Shown: positions 15,588 to 24,784, counted from the stretch's first letter. The stretch is DNA of 64,000 nucleotides from Streptomyces hundungensis (GCF_003627815.1 NZ_CP032698.1:5642001-5706000), one strand, 5' to 3'. The notes: generated by a model not told the origin, from the sequence alone. A program made the numbers and translations.

Positions 15588-16199
15588 ATGAGCGCCGACC
15601 CCATCACCGAGCCGGTGAACGAGGCACAGGACCCCATCGACCTGTTGATCGAGTTCGAGAAGGCTTCCAAGGAGCCGATTCGGGCCGAGTACGTCGAGGG
15701 AATGGTGATTGTGCCGCCTCAGCCCGACCACAACCACAACCGCGCGGCCACGGAGCTCTACTTCCAGCTCCGCACTGCCGGAATCGCACACGTCGGCATC
15801 GGCAACGGCTACCGCACCGGTGTGACCGCCGAGAAGACGCTGAGCCTGCTCGTCCCCGACTTCTACGTCATGCGGCGCGAACCGAGCGACCTGGATGAGG
15901 CGTACCGCAGGACCAACCGGGGCTGGTATCCCATCGAGCTGCTGCACCTCGCCGGAGAGGTCACATCGACCAACCACGAGACGGACACCGGCCCCAAATA
16001 CCGCAGTTACGCCGCCGCCGGGGTTCCGCTGTACGTGATCGTGCACCGTTACGAGCGCAAGGTGTACGTCCACTCCGAGCCGGTGCCGGACAAGAAGCAG
16101 CCCCTCAACAGCCACTATCGGACGACGACGGTCACCGAACTCGGCGGCACGTTCCCGCTCCCCGCGCCGTACCCGGTCCTGGACACCTCGGTCCTGTAG
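15588..16199 (+). CDS. Uma2-family (DUF820) restriction-endonuclease-fold protein, 203 aa
   Basis: PD-(D/E)XK-fold protein of the Uma2/DUF820 type, which is abundant and mostly uncharacterised in Streptomyces and cyanobacteria. Visible fold positions are RAEYVEGMVIV at the N terminus, LLVPDFYVM (Asp) and LAGEVTSTNHETD (Glu), followed by KYRSYAAAGVPLYVIVHR (Lys and the family core). GGAGGAAC precedes the ATG, and a -10 TAGCCT lies at 15553-15558. It is a single gene with no partner methyltransferase or mobile-element gene. Nuclease activity is inferred from the fold only. Confidence 0.85.
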   Translation: MSADPITEPVNEAQDPIDLLIEFEKASKEPIRAEYVEGMVIVPPQPDHNHNRAATELYFQLRTAGIAHVGIGNGYRTGVTAEKTLSLLVPDFYVMRREPSDLDEAYRRTNRGWYPIELLHLAGEVTSTNHETDTGPKYRSYAAAGVPLYVIVHRYERKVYVHSEPVPDKKQPLNSHYRTTTVTELGGTFPLPAPYPVLDTSVL

Positions 16200-16256
16200 T
16201 TTCCCTTTCGTCCGGGACTCAACTCCCTTGCCGAGAAGGCGCGTTCGGGGTTTCCT

Positions 16257-17048
16257 TCAGTGCCCGACCGTCCGGCGTCGGCTCCTCGTCGTCCACCACA
16301 GGCCCGCGCCCCCGGCGAACAGGAACAGGATGCCGGCCGCGGTGAGCGGGAGGACCCCGTCGCTGACGCCTGTCTTCGGGAGCTGGGGCGGCGCGGAGGG
16401 TGAGGACGGCGCCGGGCTCTTCGCTGACGCACTCGGGGAGGGGGAGGCCGTACCCGAGGGCGGGGCCGCTGGGACGTTGTCGGTGCCCAGCAGCAGCGGG
16501 GTGTCGGGCGCGTTCGGCGTCGGCCTCGTCGTACCGAACGGCACCGGGCCCTGCTGCCACAGCACCTTGTCGCTCTTGCCCTCGGTCACCGGCAGACAGA
16601 TCTTGCCGGTCTTCGTCAGGTCGTAGGTGGCTGAGACGGTGTACGAGCGCGACTGGCCGGGTGCCAGATCGGGGATCGCGCAGCCGAAGCCGCTGTTGGT
16701 GACCGGCGGACGCTTGCCGCTCGGCAGCGGCGCACACCCCCGCACCCCGGTGATCTTCATGCCGCCCAGTCCGAGCACGGTCAGGGTGACCGGACCCGTC
16801 GCCCGGCTGCCGTGGTTGGCGACGGTCGCGGTGAACGTGGTGCGGTGCGTCGCGTTGTTCACCCTGATCGTCGACGGTAGTTCGGTGGAGATCTTCAGTC
16901 CCGCCGGGGCGCTCGGCCCCGGAGTGCCGCCCTGGCTGCTGCCCGGCGTCGGACCGGCGGCCAGAGCCGTGCCCGCGCCGAACGAAACCATCAGCAGTGC
17001 GGCGAATGCCGAGGCGAATTGAGATCCTTTGGTTTTTCGAACACGCAT
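16257..17048 (-). CDS. LPXTG-anchored secreted protein, 263 aa
   Basis: The N terminus MRVRKTKGSQFASAFAALL and the following hydrophobic stretch ending ALAA form a signal peptide. The middle has a beta-sandwich adhesion-like domain (residues 50-165) with TFTATVANHGSRATGPVTLTV, a CARDB/DUF11-like pattern, and paired Cys in RGCAPLPSG and FGCAIPD. A Pro/Ser-rich spacer follows, then the sorting signal LPKTG, a hydrophobic helix and an RSRRR tail. A sortase (class E or F in Streptomyces) would link it to peptidoglycan. No sortase gene is in this window. Its partner and function are unknown. Confidence 0.85.
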   Translation of the reverse strand: MRVRKTKGSQFASAFAALLMVSFGAGTALAAGPTPGSSQGGTPGPSAPAGLKISTELPSTIRVNNATHRTTFTATVANHGSRATGPVTLTVLGLGGMKITGVRGCAPLPSGKRPPVTNSGFGCAIPDLAPGQSRSYTVSATYDLTKTGKICLPVTEGKSDKVLWQQGPVPFGTTRPTPNAPDTPLLLGTDNVPAAPPSGTASPSPSASAKSPAPSSPSAPPQLPKTGVSDGVLPLTAAGILFLFAGGAGLWWTTRSRRRTVGH

Positions 17049-17177
17049 TTCCCGTCCCCCTCACCCGTGGTGGGTGCTTCTGTGCACAGAAGGGTCCCAC
17101 AAGATTGGCAGGAATTATGCTGTGATGGTGTCACCGTCATGAATCAGTCCAGGTCACAGTAGGTGCTGAGGGGGTGG

Positions 17178-19229
17178 ATGGTCATGCCGGGAACGCGGGG
17201 GCTATTGATCGCGGGGCGCTACCGCCTGGGCGAAACAATTGGCCAGGGAGGAATGGGGCGGGTGTGGCGTGCGGCGGACGAGATACTCGACCGCCAGGTC
17301 GCCGTAAAAGAAATGCGCATCGACGAATTCGATGCCGAGGACAGTCGAATTCGCCGCGAGCGTTCTCTGCGCGAGGCCCGCGCCACCGCCCGGATCGACC
17401 ATCCGAACGTGGTGCGGGTCTATGACGTGGTGGCCGAGGAGAGCGACCGGTTGTGGATCGTGATGGAGCTCGTCGAATCCCGCTCCCTGGAGAAGCTGCT
17501 CGTGGAGGACGGGCCCGTCACCCCGCGCGAAGCCGCCCGTATCGGCGTCGGGCTCGCCGCGGCCCTCGTCGAGGTGCACGCGGTGGGCGTTCTGCACCGC
17601 GACATCAAACCGGGCAATGTGCTGCTCGGCGCGGGCGGCCGGGTCGTCCTCACCGACTTCGGCATCGCCGCCATCCAGGACGCGACGGCCCTCACCGTGG
17701 TCGGGATGCTGGTGGGCTCGCCCGACTACATGGCGCCCGAGCGCGTCACCGGCAAACCCCAGGGCTCCGCCTCCGACATCTGGTCGCTCGGCGCCACCCT
17801 GTGCGCGGCCGTCGGCGGGCGCTCCCCCTTCTCCCGGGCGTCCACCCTGGCCACCCTGCACGCGGTGCTGTACGAGGAGCCCGAACTCCCGCCCGCCGCG
17901 GGCCCCTTGGCGCCCCTCCTGGAGCGGCTCCTGGTCAAGGACCCGGAGCTGCGGCCGGGCCTCGCCGAGATCACCGCCCTGCTGACGCCGATCGCCGCGC
18001 CCCCGACCGTCCCGGCCCCCCATCCGCCGACCCTCCAGGTGTACGACACCCCACAGCCCTGGCCGGGCCGGTCGGTGGGGGCCCAACCTCCCTCTCCAGC
18101 AAGGGAGTTGCCTCAGGCACAGGCCCAATCCCAGCCCCCGCCCACGGCCCAACCCCAGGCCCTGGCTCAGCACGCGGCCCCGGCCCCGCCCCAACCCCAG
18201 GCCCCGGCCCCGCCCCAATCCCAGACCCCGCCCCAACCCCAGGCCCCGTCCCCGGCCCAGTCCCAGGCTCCGGCCCCGGTTCGTCCTCAGCCCGCGGTCC
18301 CGGTCCCGGCCCCGGCTCAGCACGCGGTACCGGCCCCGGCTCAGCACGCGGCCCCGGCCCCGGTTCGTCCTCAGCCCGCGGTCCCGGCTCCGGTCCAACC
18401 TCAGCCCGGGGTCCCGGCCCCCGCCCGGCCCGGAGGGGCCGCGCCGGACCGGCCCGCTGGCGCGTCCGATCGGCCGGGTGGGACCACGTCCGACCGGTCC
18501 GGCGCCCCCGCACCCGCCTGGCCCGGCGCAACCGCGCCCGCCTCGTCCGGCGGTACTGCACCCGGCCAGCCCGGCGGAACCGCCCCCCACCCGCCTGGCG
18601 GAGCCAAACCCGCCCAGCCCGGCACGCCCGCCCCCCGCCGCCGCAGGATCCGGGCCTGGATGCCGGCCGTGGCCCTCGGGGTGGTGGCCCTCGCCGTGGC
18701 CGCCGTGCTGATCGCAAAACCCGCGGAGCGCGGAGGCACCGCGAGCGGGTCCGGTGGGCCGGTGACGCCCACCGTCGAGGGCACGTCACGGCCGCCCTCC
18801 GCCACGCCCCCGCCCGGCTCCCGTGACGAGACCGGCTTCGCCTGGATCCCGCCCGAGGGCTGGACCCGTACCGCCAAGAGCCCGTCCAACATCCACTACC
18901 ACGCGCCGGGCGGACAACAAGAGATCGCCGCCTCGTACGCACTCGTACGCGGCGGCGATCTCATGACCCAGTGGCAGGGAGCCGAGGCGGGCTCGCACGA
19001 CGTGCCCGGCTACCGGAAGATCCGTCTGGAGCGGACGACCTTCCACGAGCAGCCGGCCATCGTCTGGGACTACGACTTCACGCAGAACGGCGTCCCCTGG
19101 AAGGCCCGCCAGATCGGCTTCGACGAGGGCGGCAAGTCCTACCAGGTCAACACCTGGTACCAGGCCGACACGGAGACCGCCGCCCTCGGCGCCTATGACG
19201 CGGTGACGTCGTCCTTCACCCCGCTGTAG
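17178..19229 (+). CDS. Membrane Ser/Thr protein kinase (PknB-like), 683 aa
   Basis: N-terminal Hanks-type kinase with the loop GQGGMGRVW, Lys44 in AVKEM, HRDIKPGN with Asp142, DFG with Asp160, and the activation segment ending YMAPERV. Residues 286-490 form an extreme Pro/Ala/Gln linker with repeated PAPAQHA-type units. One TM helix (AWMPAVALGVVALAVAAVLI) lies near residue 500. The outer domain (about 150 residues, FAWIPPEGWTRTAKSPSNIHY onward) resembles those of other Streptomyces membrane kinases, not PASTA repeats. Start: ATG at 17178, six bases after GAGG; ATG at 17184 is possible. The 3' end overlaps the convergent permease by 37 bp. Confidence 0.92.
   Translation: MVMPGTRGLLIAGRYRLGETIGQGGMGRVWRAADEILDRQVAVKEMRIDEFDAEDSRIRRERSLREARATARIDHPNVVRVYDVVAEESDRLWIVMELVESRSLEKLLVEDGPVTPREAARIGVGLAAALVEVHAVGVLHRDIKPGNVLLGAGGRVVLTDFGIAAIQDATALTVVGMLVGSPDYMAPERVTGKPQGSASDIWSLGATLCAAVGGRSPFSRASTLATLHAVLYEEPELPPAAGPLAPLLERLLVKDPELRPGLAEITALLTPIAAPPTVPAPHPPTLQVYDTPQPWPGRSVGAQPPSPARELPQAQAQSQPPPTAQPQALAQHAAPAPPQPQAPAPPQSQTPPQPQAPSPAQSQAPAPVRPQPAVPVPAPAQHAVPAPAQHAAPAPVRPQPAVPAPVQPQPGVPAPARPGGAAPDRPAGASDRPGGTTSDRSGAPAPAWPGATAPASSGGTAPGQPGGTAPHPPGGAKPAQPGTPAPRRRRIRAWMPAVALGVVALAVAAVLIAKPAERGGTASGSGGPVTPTVEGTSRPPSATPPPGSRDETGFAWIPPEGWTRTAKSPSNIHYHAPGGQQEIAASYALVRGGDLMTQWQGAEAGSHDVPGYRKIRLERTTFHEQPAIVWDYDFTQNGVPWKARQIGFDEGGKSYQVNTWYQADTETAALGAYDAVTSSFTPL
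18103..18425 (+). repeat. Pro/Ala/Gln-coding tandem repeats in the kinase linker
   Basis: Degenerate short tandem repeats, such as repeated CCCCGGCTCAGCACGCGG and GGTTCGTCCTCAGCCCGCGG blocks, encode PAPAQHA and PVRPQPAVPAP units. They lie wholly inside the kinase coding region between the catalytic domain and the TM helix. Such tracts are prone to length change by slippage. Confidence 0.8.
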
Positions 19230-20662
19230 GCGGCGGCGCGGCCCGCGAGCACCTTCTCCTTGACCACCGCGATCACGATGACGATCGCCGCGACGAGCAG
19301 CGAGAGCAGCACCTGCTCGCGCCCCGAGTCGTCGAACAGCATGTAGACGAGGACGAAGGAGATCATCCCGATCGTGAGCCACGTGAGATAGGGGAAGCCC
19401 CACATCTTCACCGTCAGCTTCTCCGGCTGCTCGCGCAGGATGATGCCGCGCATCCGCAGCTGGGTGAAGCAGATCACCAGCCACACGAACAGGGCGACGG
19501 CGCCCGAGGAGTTGAGCAGGAAGGCGAAGACGGTGTCCGGCCACTCGTAGTTGAAGAAGACCGCCACGAAGCCGAACACGACCGAGGAGAGGATCGCGAC
19601 CCGTGGCACGCCCCGCTTGTTGGTCCGGGCGAAGGACTTGGGGGCGTCGCCGCGCTCACCGAGCGAGAACGCCATCCGGGACGCCGTGTACAGGCCGGAG
19701 TTGAGGCAGGAGAGCACCGCCGTCAGGACGATCACGTTCATGATCTGGTCGGCGTGCGGGATGCCGATCGTCTTGAGGGCCGCCACATAGGAGCCGTCCG
19801 CGACGATCGAGGGGTCGTTCCACTTCAGGAGGGTCAGCACGATGAAGATCGAACCGAGGTAGAAGACCGCGATCCGCCAGATCACGCTGTTGGTGGCCTT
19901 CGTCACGGCGCGGCGCGGGTCCTCGGACTCGCCTGCGGCCAGGGTGACGATCTCGGAGCCCATGAAGGAGAACACGACCATCAGCACACCCGTGAGGATC
20001 GCGCCGTAGCCCTTGGGGAAGAACCCGCCGGCGTCCGTGAGGTGCGCGAAGCCCTCGCCCGGGTTGTCGGAGCCCGGCAGCACGCCGAACACCGCGAGCA
20101 GACCGATGATCACGAAGCCGCCGATCGCGACGACCTTGATCCCGGCGAACCAGAACTCGAACTCACCGTACGAGGAGACCGAGGCGAGGTTGGTGGCGGT
20201 CAGGACCACCATCACTATGAGCGCCCAGCCCCACTGCGGGACCCCCGGCACCCAGTCGTGCAGGATCTTCGCGCCGGCGGTGGCCTCGACGGCGAGCACC
20301 ACGACCCAGAAGAACCAGTAGAGCCAGCCGATGGAGAACCCGGCCCAGCGGCCGAGCGCCCGGTCCGCGTAGGCCGAGAACGAGCCGGACGACGGGCGGG
20401 CCGCCGCCATCTCGCCCAGCATCCGCATCACGAAGACGACCATCACGCCGACGAGGGCGTACGAGAGCAGAATGGCGGGTCCTGCCGCGGCGATGCCGGA
20501 GCCGGAGCCCACGAACAGGCCGGCGCCGATCACACCACCGATGGCGATCATGGACAGATGACGGTTCTTGAGACCGGCCTTGAGGCCGCTGTCGGGCACC
20601 TGCGCATCACCGGGTTCACCGGGCAGGCGGTCTTCCTTCGCAAGGGACGGCTGCGAGGTCAT
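19193..20662 (-). CDS. APC-superfamily amino acid permease (copy 3), 489 aa
   Basis: Third permease of the same group: [59 protein letters not shown] and [14 protein letters not shown]. It is more divergent from the copies at 11.6 and 13.2 kb. The start is the ATG at 20662 with AAGGAA seven bases upstream; an in-frame upstream start lacks a site. Its last 37 bases overlap the tail of the kinase gene on the other strand, so there is no room for a terminator between the two. Confidence 0.9.
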   Translation of the reverse strand: MTSQPSLAKEDRLPGEPGDAQVPDSGLKAGLKNRHLSMIAIGGVIGAGLFVGSGSGIAAAGPAILLSYALVGVMVVFVMRMLGEMAAARPSSGSFSAYADRALGRWAGFSIGWLYWFFWVVVLAVEATAGAKILHDWVPGVPQWGWALIVMVVLTATNLASVSSYGEFEFWFAGIKVVAIGGFVIIGLLAVFGVLPGSDNPGEGFAHLTDAGGFFPKGYGAILTGVLMVVFSFMGSEIVTLAAGESEDPRRAVTKATNSVIWRIAVFYLGSIFIVLTLLKWNDPSIVADGSYVAALKTIGIPHADQIMNVIVLTAVLSCLNSGLYTASRMAFSLGERGDAPKSFARTNKRGVPRVAILSSVVFGFVAVFFNYEWPDTVFAFLLNSSGAVALFVWLVICFTQLRMRGIILREQPEKLTVKMWGFPYLTWLTIGMISFVLVYMLFDDSGREQVLLSLLVAAIVIVIAVVKEKVLAGRAAAYSGVKDDVTAS

Positions 20663-20834
20663 GAACGCTTCCTTACGTCTTCGGAGCACTCGGGTTACGA
20701 GCCCGGGTATTCAAACCTGGTCCGCTTCGGGACGGAAGGCCTGAATCCGGATCGTTAGACAGGACCAACGACAGGGACCAAAGGCCTCACCCCGCTCAGC
20801 CCTGCCCAGCCCCACGCATGCCACACTCGGGTAC

Positions 20835-21323
20835 ATGCGCGTGTACCTCGGCTCCGACCATGCCGGCTTCGAACTCAAGAACCACCTCGTCGAGTGGCTC
20901 ACGGCCCACGGCCATGAGCCCGTGGACTGCGGTCCGCACATCTACGACGCCCAGGACGACTACCCGCCGTTCTGTCTGCGGGCCGCCGAGAAGACGGCCG
21001 CCGACCCGGAGGCGCTCGGCATCGTGATCGGCGGCTCCGGCAACGGCGAGCAGATCGCGGCCAACAAGGTCAAGGGCGTCCGTGCCGCACTGGCCTGGAG
21101 CGAGCAGACCGCGGCGCTCGGGCGTGAGCACAACGACGCCAACGTGATCTCCATCGGCGGCCGGATGCACACCGAGGAGGAGGCGACCCGCTTCGTCGAG
21201 ATCTTCCTCGCCACCCCGTACTCGGGTGAGGAGCGCCACACCCGGCGCATCGAGATGCTCACCGAGTACGAGACCAGCGGCAAGCTCCCCGAGATCCCGG
21301 CCCACCACCCGCAGCAGGGCTGA
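20835..21323 (+). CDS. rpiB: Ribose-5-phosphate isomerase B, 162 aa
   Basis: LacA/RpiB-fold isomerase of the pentose phosphate pathway, interconverting ribose-5-P and ribulose-5-P. It starts MRVYLGSDHAGFELKNHL. The phosphate-binding motif GGSGNGEQIAANK and the segment HNDANVISIGGRM are typical. The family Cys of many RpiB enzymes (GTxG/GxGxC) is replaced by GSGNGE, as in actinobacterial RpiB. It is nine bases ahead of the Nei/Fpg gene and probably cotranscribed. A CACACT hexamer lies near -12, too weak to call leaderless with confidence. Confidence 0.94.
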   Translation: MRVYLGSDHAGFELKNHLVEWLTAHGHEPVDCGPHIYDAQDDYPPFCLRAAEKTAADPEALGIVIGGSGNGEQIAANKVKGVRAALAWSEQTAALGREHNDANVISIGGRMHTEEEATRFVEIFLATPYSGEERHTRRIEMLTEYETSGKLPEIPAHHPQQG

Positions 21324-21332
21324 ACCCGGCCC

Positions 21333-22142
21333 ATGCCCGAGGGTCACACCATCCACCGCCTGGCCGCCGACCACGACCTGATGTTCGGCGGCCGGCCGCT
21401 GCGCGCCGCCAGCCCCCAGGGCAAGTTCTCGGACGGCGCGGCCCTCGTCGACGGCCAGGTCCTGGAAGGCGCCGAAGCCCACGGCAAGCACCTGTTCCTC
21501 GGCTTCGGACCCTCGGGCTGGATCCACATCCACCTCGGCCTCTTCGGCAAGTACGCCCTGGGCGAGGCACCGGCCCCGCCGCCCACTGACACCGTACGGC
21601 TGCGGCTCCTCAACGACACCGCCTACGCCGACCTGCGCGGGCCGACGACCTGCGCGCTGATCACCGACGGCGAGAAGCGGGCGATACACGACCGGCTCGG
21701 CCCCGACCCGCTGCGGCCCGCCGACACCGGCGACAAGGCCTGGCAGCGGATCTCCCGCAGCCGCACCACGATCGCCGCCCTGCTCATGGACCAGAAGGTC
21801 ATCGCGGGCGTCGGCAACGTCTACCGCGCCGAAGTCCTCTTCCGGCACGGCATCGACCCCTACCGCCCCGGCAAGGACCTCGACCGCGCCACCTGGGACG
21901 CGATCTGGGCCGACCTGGTGGAGCTGATGCGCGAGGGCGTACGGCTGAACCGCATCGACACCGTCCGCCCCGAGCACACCCCCGAGGCGATGGGCCGCCC
22001 GCCGCGCCTCGACGACCACGGCGGCGAGGTGTACGTCTACCGCCGCGCCCACCAGGGCTGTCACATCTGCGGCGGCGAGATCCGCACCGCCGACCTCGCC
22101 GCCCGCAACCTGTTCTGGTGCCCCGGCTGTCAGAAGCCGTGA
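21333..22142 (+). CDS. Fpg/Nei-family DNA glycosylase/AP lyase, 269 aa
   Basis: Base-excision repair enzyme. The N terminus MPEGHTIHRLA carries catalytic Pro2 and Glu3. The helix-two-turn-helix region (QKVIAGVGNVYRAEVLF) is present, and the C terminus has the zinc finger GCHICGG...WCPGCQK with four Cys. The PEGHT start is typical of actinobacterial Nei-type (endonuclease VIII-like) enzymes acting on oxidised pyrimidines, rather than PELPE-type MutM. The gene follows rpiB by nine bases. Its last 13 bases overlap the convergent acetyltransferase gene. Confidence 0.93.
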   Translation: MPEGHTIHRLAADHDLMFGGRPLRAASPQGKFSDGAALVDGQVLEGAEAHGKHLFLGFGPSGWIHIHLGLFGKYALGEAPAPPPTDTVRLRLLNDTAYADLRGPTTCALITDGEKRAIHDRLGPDPLRPADTGDKAWQRISRSRTTIAALLMDQKVIAGVGNVYRAEVLFRHGIDPYRPGKDLDRATWDAIWADLVELMREGVRLNRIDTVRPEHTPEAMGRPPRLDDHGGEVYVYRRAHQGCHICGGEIRTADLAARNLFWCPGCQKP

Positions 22143-23359
22143 GGCAGCCAGGGCGCGAGCACGCCGGCGAACGCCGTCGAGGCCTCCGCCAGGGCGCCCT
22201 GGCGCAGCTCGCGCACCCGGCCCGCCGCCGCCAGTGAGGCCAGGGTGACGCCGCCGAGGTAGGCGGAGCCCAACTCCCGTACGGACAGCGCCAGTTCGGC
22301 CGGGTCCTCGGTGCGGACACAGGAGGCGCCCTTGGCGTCACCGGTCAGCCGCCAGCGGCCCGCGTTCCACGGACAGAAGGCGTCCTCCACCTCGAACACC
22401 ACATCCACCGGCGCCGTGTACGTACGCGCCTCCAGGGCCGCCCCCACCTCCACCAGACGCACGTGCAGCGAGTCCCGCAGCCGCAGACCGCAGCGGCGCA
22501 CATCGGAGACCAGGTGCTGGAAGAGGTCGTCGACCGGACGGCTCTTGACCTTCAGCGTGTTCGTCAGGTCCAGGCCGAACAGATAGCGCCACAGCGCCGC
22601 GGCGGCCGCCGGGTCCACCGCCTCCAGGTCCTGGAGCGTCACCGTGCCGTTGGCGCCCGTCGGCTCCGAGGCCATCGCGATCCGGTAGCGCGCGTACCCC
22701 ACGAGTTCCCCGTCCCGCTCGGCCAGGACGCACTGGAGCGGCGATGCGCCGTCGCGGTACGCCACCGGGTCGAGCGTGGTGAACCGGTCCCAGCCCGGCT
22801 GGCGGGCCAGCATCCCGGGGCGCCCCGGCACCAGACGCGCGTACAACTCCTCGCACGCCGCGAGGGACTCCCCGGTCTTCACATAGCGCAGCCGCACCTC
22901 GTCGGTGCCCGGCGGGACATCGAGCCGCACCCGGGTCGTGTCCACCTCCGCGGACAGCGCCATGGTGCCGATGCCGTAGCCGAACCGCCCGTAGATGGCC
23001 GGCTCGGACGCGGTCAGGACGGCGAGCGCCTCGCCGCGCTCCCGCAGATCGTCCAGCTGGCGCCGCATCATCGAGGTGAGAAAGCCGCGACGACGATGGG
23101 TGCCCATGACGCCGACCCCCGTCACGCCCGCGGCCGGCACCACGGCCCCGCCGGGGACGCTCAGCCGGAACGGGAAGGTGCTGGTGCCGGCGACGCACTG
23201 GTCGCCGTCCCACACGGCGATCGTTCGCTCGGGGTCGATCAACTCCCGCCACACGTCCACCTCGTCGGGGGCGTCCGATATGCCCCCGAAGGCCACCACC
23301 AGGGCCGCATACCACTGATCCCACTCGGCCGGATCCAGAACCCGAAACTCCATCGTCAT
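22130..23359 (-). CDS. Eis-like GNAT N-acetyltransferase, 409 aa
   Basis: Enhanced-intracellular-survival type acetyltransferase: two GNAT-like domains followed by an SCP2-like C-terminal region. The acetyl-CoA-binding motif is VTGVGVMGTHRRRGFLTSMM. The SEPAIYGRFGYGIG segment is characteristic of Eis relatives. The C-terminal carboxylate (ending HGF), which acts in catalysis in mycobacterial Eis, is conserved in position. Mycobacterial Eis acetylates aminoglycosides and peptides at several amines; the Streptomyces substrate is not known. ATG at 23359 with GGAAGGG upstream. Confidence 0.9.
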   Translation of the reverse strand: MTMEFRVLDPAEWDQWYAALVVAFGGISDAPDEVDVWRELIDPERTIAVWDGDQCVAGTSTFPFRLSVPGGAVVPAAGVTGVGVMGTHRRRGFLTSMMRRQLDDLRERGEALAVLTASEPAIYGRFGYGIGTMALSAEVDTTRVRLDVPPGTDEVRLRYVKTGESLAACEELYARLVPGRPGMLARQPGWDRFTTLDPVAYRDGASPLQCVLAERDGELVGYARYRIAMASEPTGANGTVTLQDLEAVDPAAAAALWRYLFGLDLTNTLKVKSRPVDDLFQHLVSDVRRCGLRLRDSLHVRLVEVGAALEARTYTAPVDVVFEVEDAFCPWNAGRWRLTGDAKGASCVRTEDPAELALSVRELGSAYLGGVTLASLAAAGRVRELRQGALAEASTAFAGVLAPWLPHGF

Positions 23360-23476
23360 GGGCCCTTCCTAACAGGGAGTACGCCGTCCGAGCGACCCGG
23401 TTTCCATCGGGGCGCCCGTTCCGGGCGCCGGGGGTCACCTGCGCGCGGCGGCACCGGCTGGATAGGGTCCTCGACG

Positions 23477-24622
23477 ATGGCACGTGCGATGAGAGCGGAC
23501 TCGTTCACCGCCCGGTGGCGCAAGGCGCTGCACCGGGTCCGCAACGCGGTGCGCAGATCCGGCGTCGACTACTTCCGCGGCGACGGCTCGGACTGGGTCG
23601 CGCTGGCCGGACTGCTCCTCACCGTCCCCGCCATCACCTGCGCCACCCTCATCGCCCCGCTCTGGTGCGCCCCCTCCGCCCTCGTCCTGCCGATCGTGGC
23701 GGGCGGCCTCCTGCTGCGCCCCGCCAACCTCCTCGGCCTGTACGCGGCCGCCGCGGCCGCCCTGATCGTGGAGTCGGTACGGCTCGGCCCCTACACGGCG
23801 GGCCCCTCCCGGGTCACCCCCGGCACGGTCCTCGTGGTGGCGGCCTGCGGCCTCTTCGGGCTGCTCATCGCCCAGTTCCGGGCCCGGGTCGGGGTGCCCT
23901 GGCGGCGCGGCGGCACCATGCTGTTCGACCTGCGCGAACGCATCCGCGTCCAGAGCGCGCTGCCGCCGCTGCCCCGGGGCTGGCACCGCGAGATGGCGCT
24001 GCGGCCGGCCGGCGGCCAGTCCTTCTCCGGCGACTTCGTCGTGGCGGCCCGCACCGGCAACGGCCGCACCCTGGAGATCGTCCTGACCGACGTCTCCGGC
24101 AAGGGCATGGACGCCGGCTCGCGCGCCCTGCTGCTCTCCGGCGCCTTCGGCGGACTCCTCGGCTCACTGCCCCCGCACGCCTTCCTGCCCGCCGCCAACG
24201 GCTATCTGCTCCGCCAGGACTGGGACGAGGGCTTCGCCACCGCCATCCACCTCGTCCTCGACCTCGACTCCGGCGACTACGAACTCCTCTCCGCCGGCCA
24301 CCCCCCGGCCCTGCAACTCCACGCGGGCTCCGGCCGCTGGCAGGAACAGGCCGCCGAGGGCCCCCTGCTCGGGGTCTACGACGGCGCCGAATTCCACCCG
24401 GCCAAGGGCTCGTTGGCCCCCGGCGACGTCCTGATGCTCTTCACCGACGGCCTCGTGGAGACCTCCGAACGCGACATCGGCGAAGGCATCGACCGCCTGA
24501 CCGGGGAGGCCGACCGCTATGTCACCACGGGCTTCGGCGGGGCGGCCTGGCATCTGATCGAAGCGGTCGCCAAGGACGTCAACGACGACCGCGCCCTACT
24601 GCTGATCAGGCGCGACGCCTGA
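23477..24622 (+). CDS. Membrane PP2C-type (SpoIIE/RsbU-like) phosphatase, 381 aa
   Basis: Four hydrophobic helices (residues 35-140) anchor the protein; the C-terminal 240 residues are a PPM/SpoIIE domain. Metal-binding motifs are FSGDFVVA, LTDVSGKGMDA and LFTDGLVE, and the C-terminal NDDRALLLIRR is the expected DD-ALL ending. Such proteins dephosphorylate anti-sigma-factor antagonists. No PAS or GAF sensor and no anti-sigma kinase domain is fused. A -10-like TAGGGT at 23463-23468 would put +1 two bases before the ATG, making this mRNA nearly leaderless. Target proteins are not evident. Confidence 0.9.
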   Translation: MARAMRADSFTARWRKALHRVRNAVRRSGVDYFRGDGSDWVALAGLLLTVPAITCATLIAPLWCAPSALVLPIVAGGLLLRPANLLGLYAAAAAALIVESVRLGPYTAGPSRVTPGTVLVVAACGLFGLLIAQFRARVGVPWRRGGTMLFDLRERIRVQSALPPLPRGWHREMALRPAGGQSFSGDFVVAARTGNGRTLEIVLTDVSGKGMDAGSRALLLSGAFGGLLGSLPPHAFLPAANGYLLRQDWDEGFATAIHLVLDLDSGDYELLSAGHPPALQLHAGSGRWQEQAAEGPLLGVYDGAEFHPAKGSLAPGDVLMLFTDGLVETSERDIGEGIDRLTGEADRYVTTGFGGAAWHLIEAVAKDVNDDRALLLIRRDA

Positions 24623-24784
24623 ACCCCGCACGGCCACGGCCCCGGGGGCCGGCCGGGCCGCCGTGGTGGGGCCAGCCCCACCCTTGATCCACCGGCGGCC
24701 GCCATGGCCCCCACCCCACCCCGCTCCCTAGGTTCGAAGGGTCGGCGCGAGCGCGTCGGCCGGAGCGAGCGAAGGGCAGGGGCC

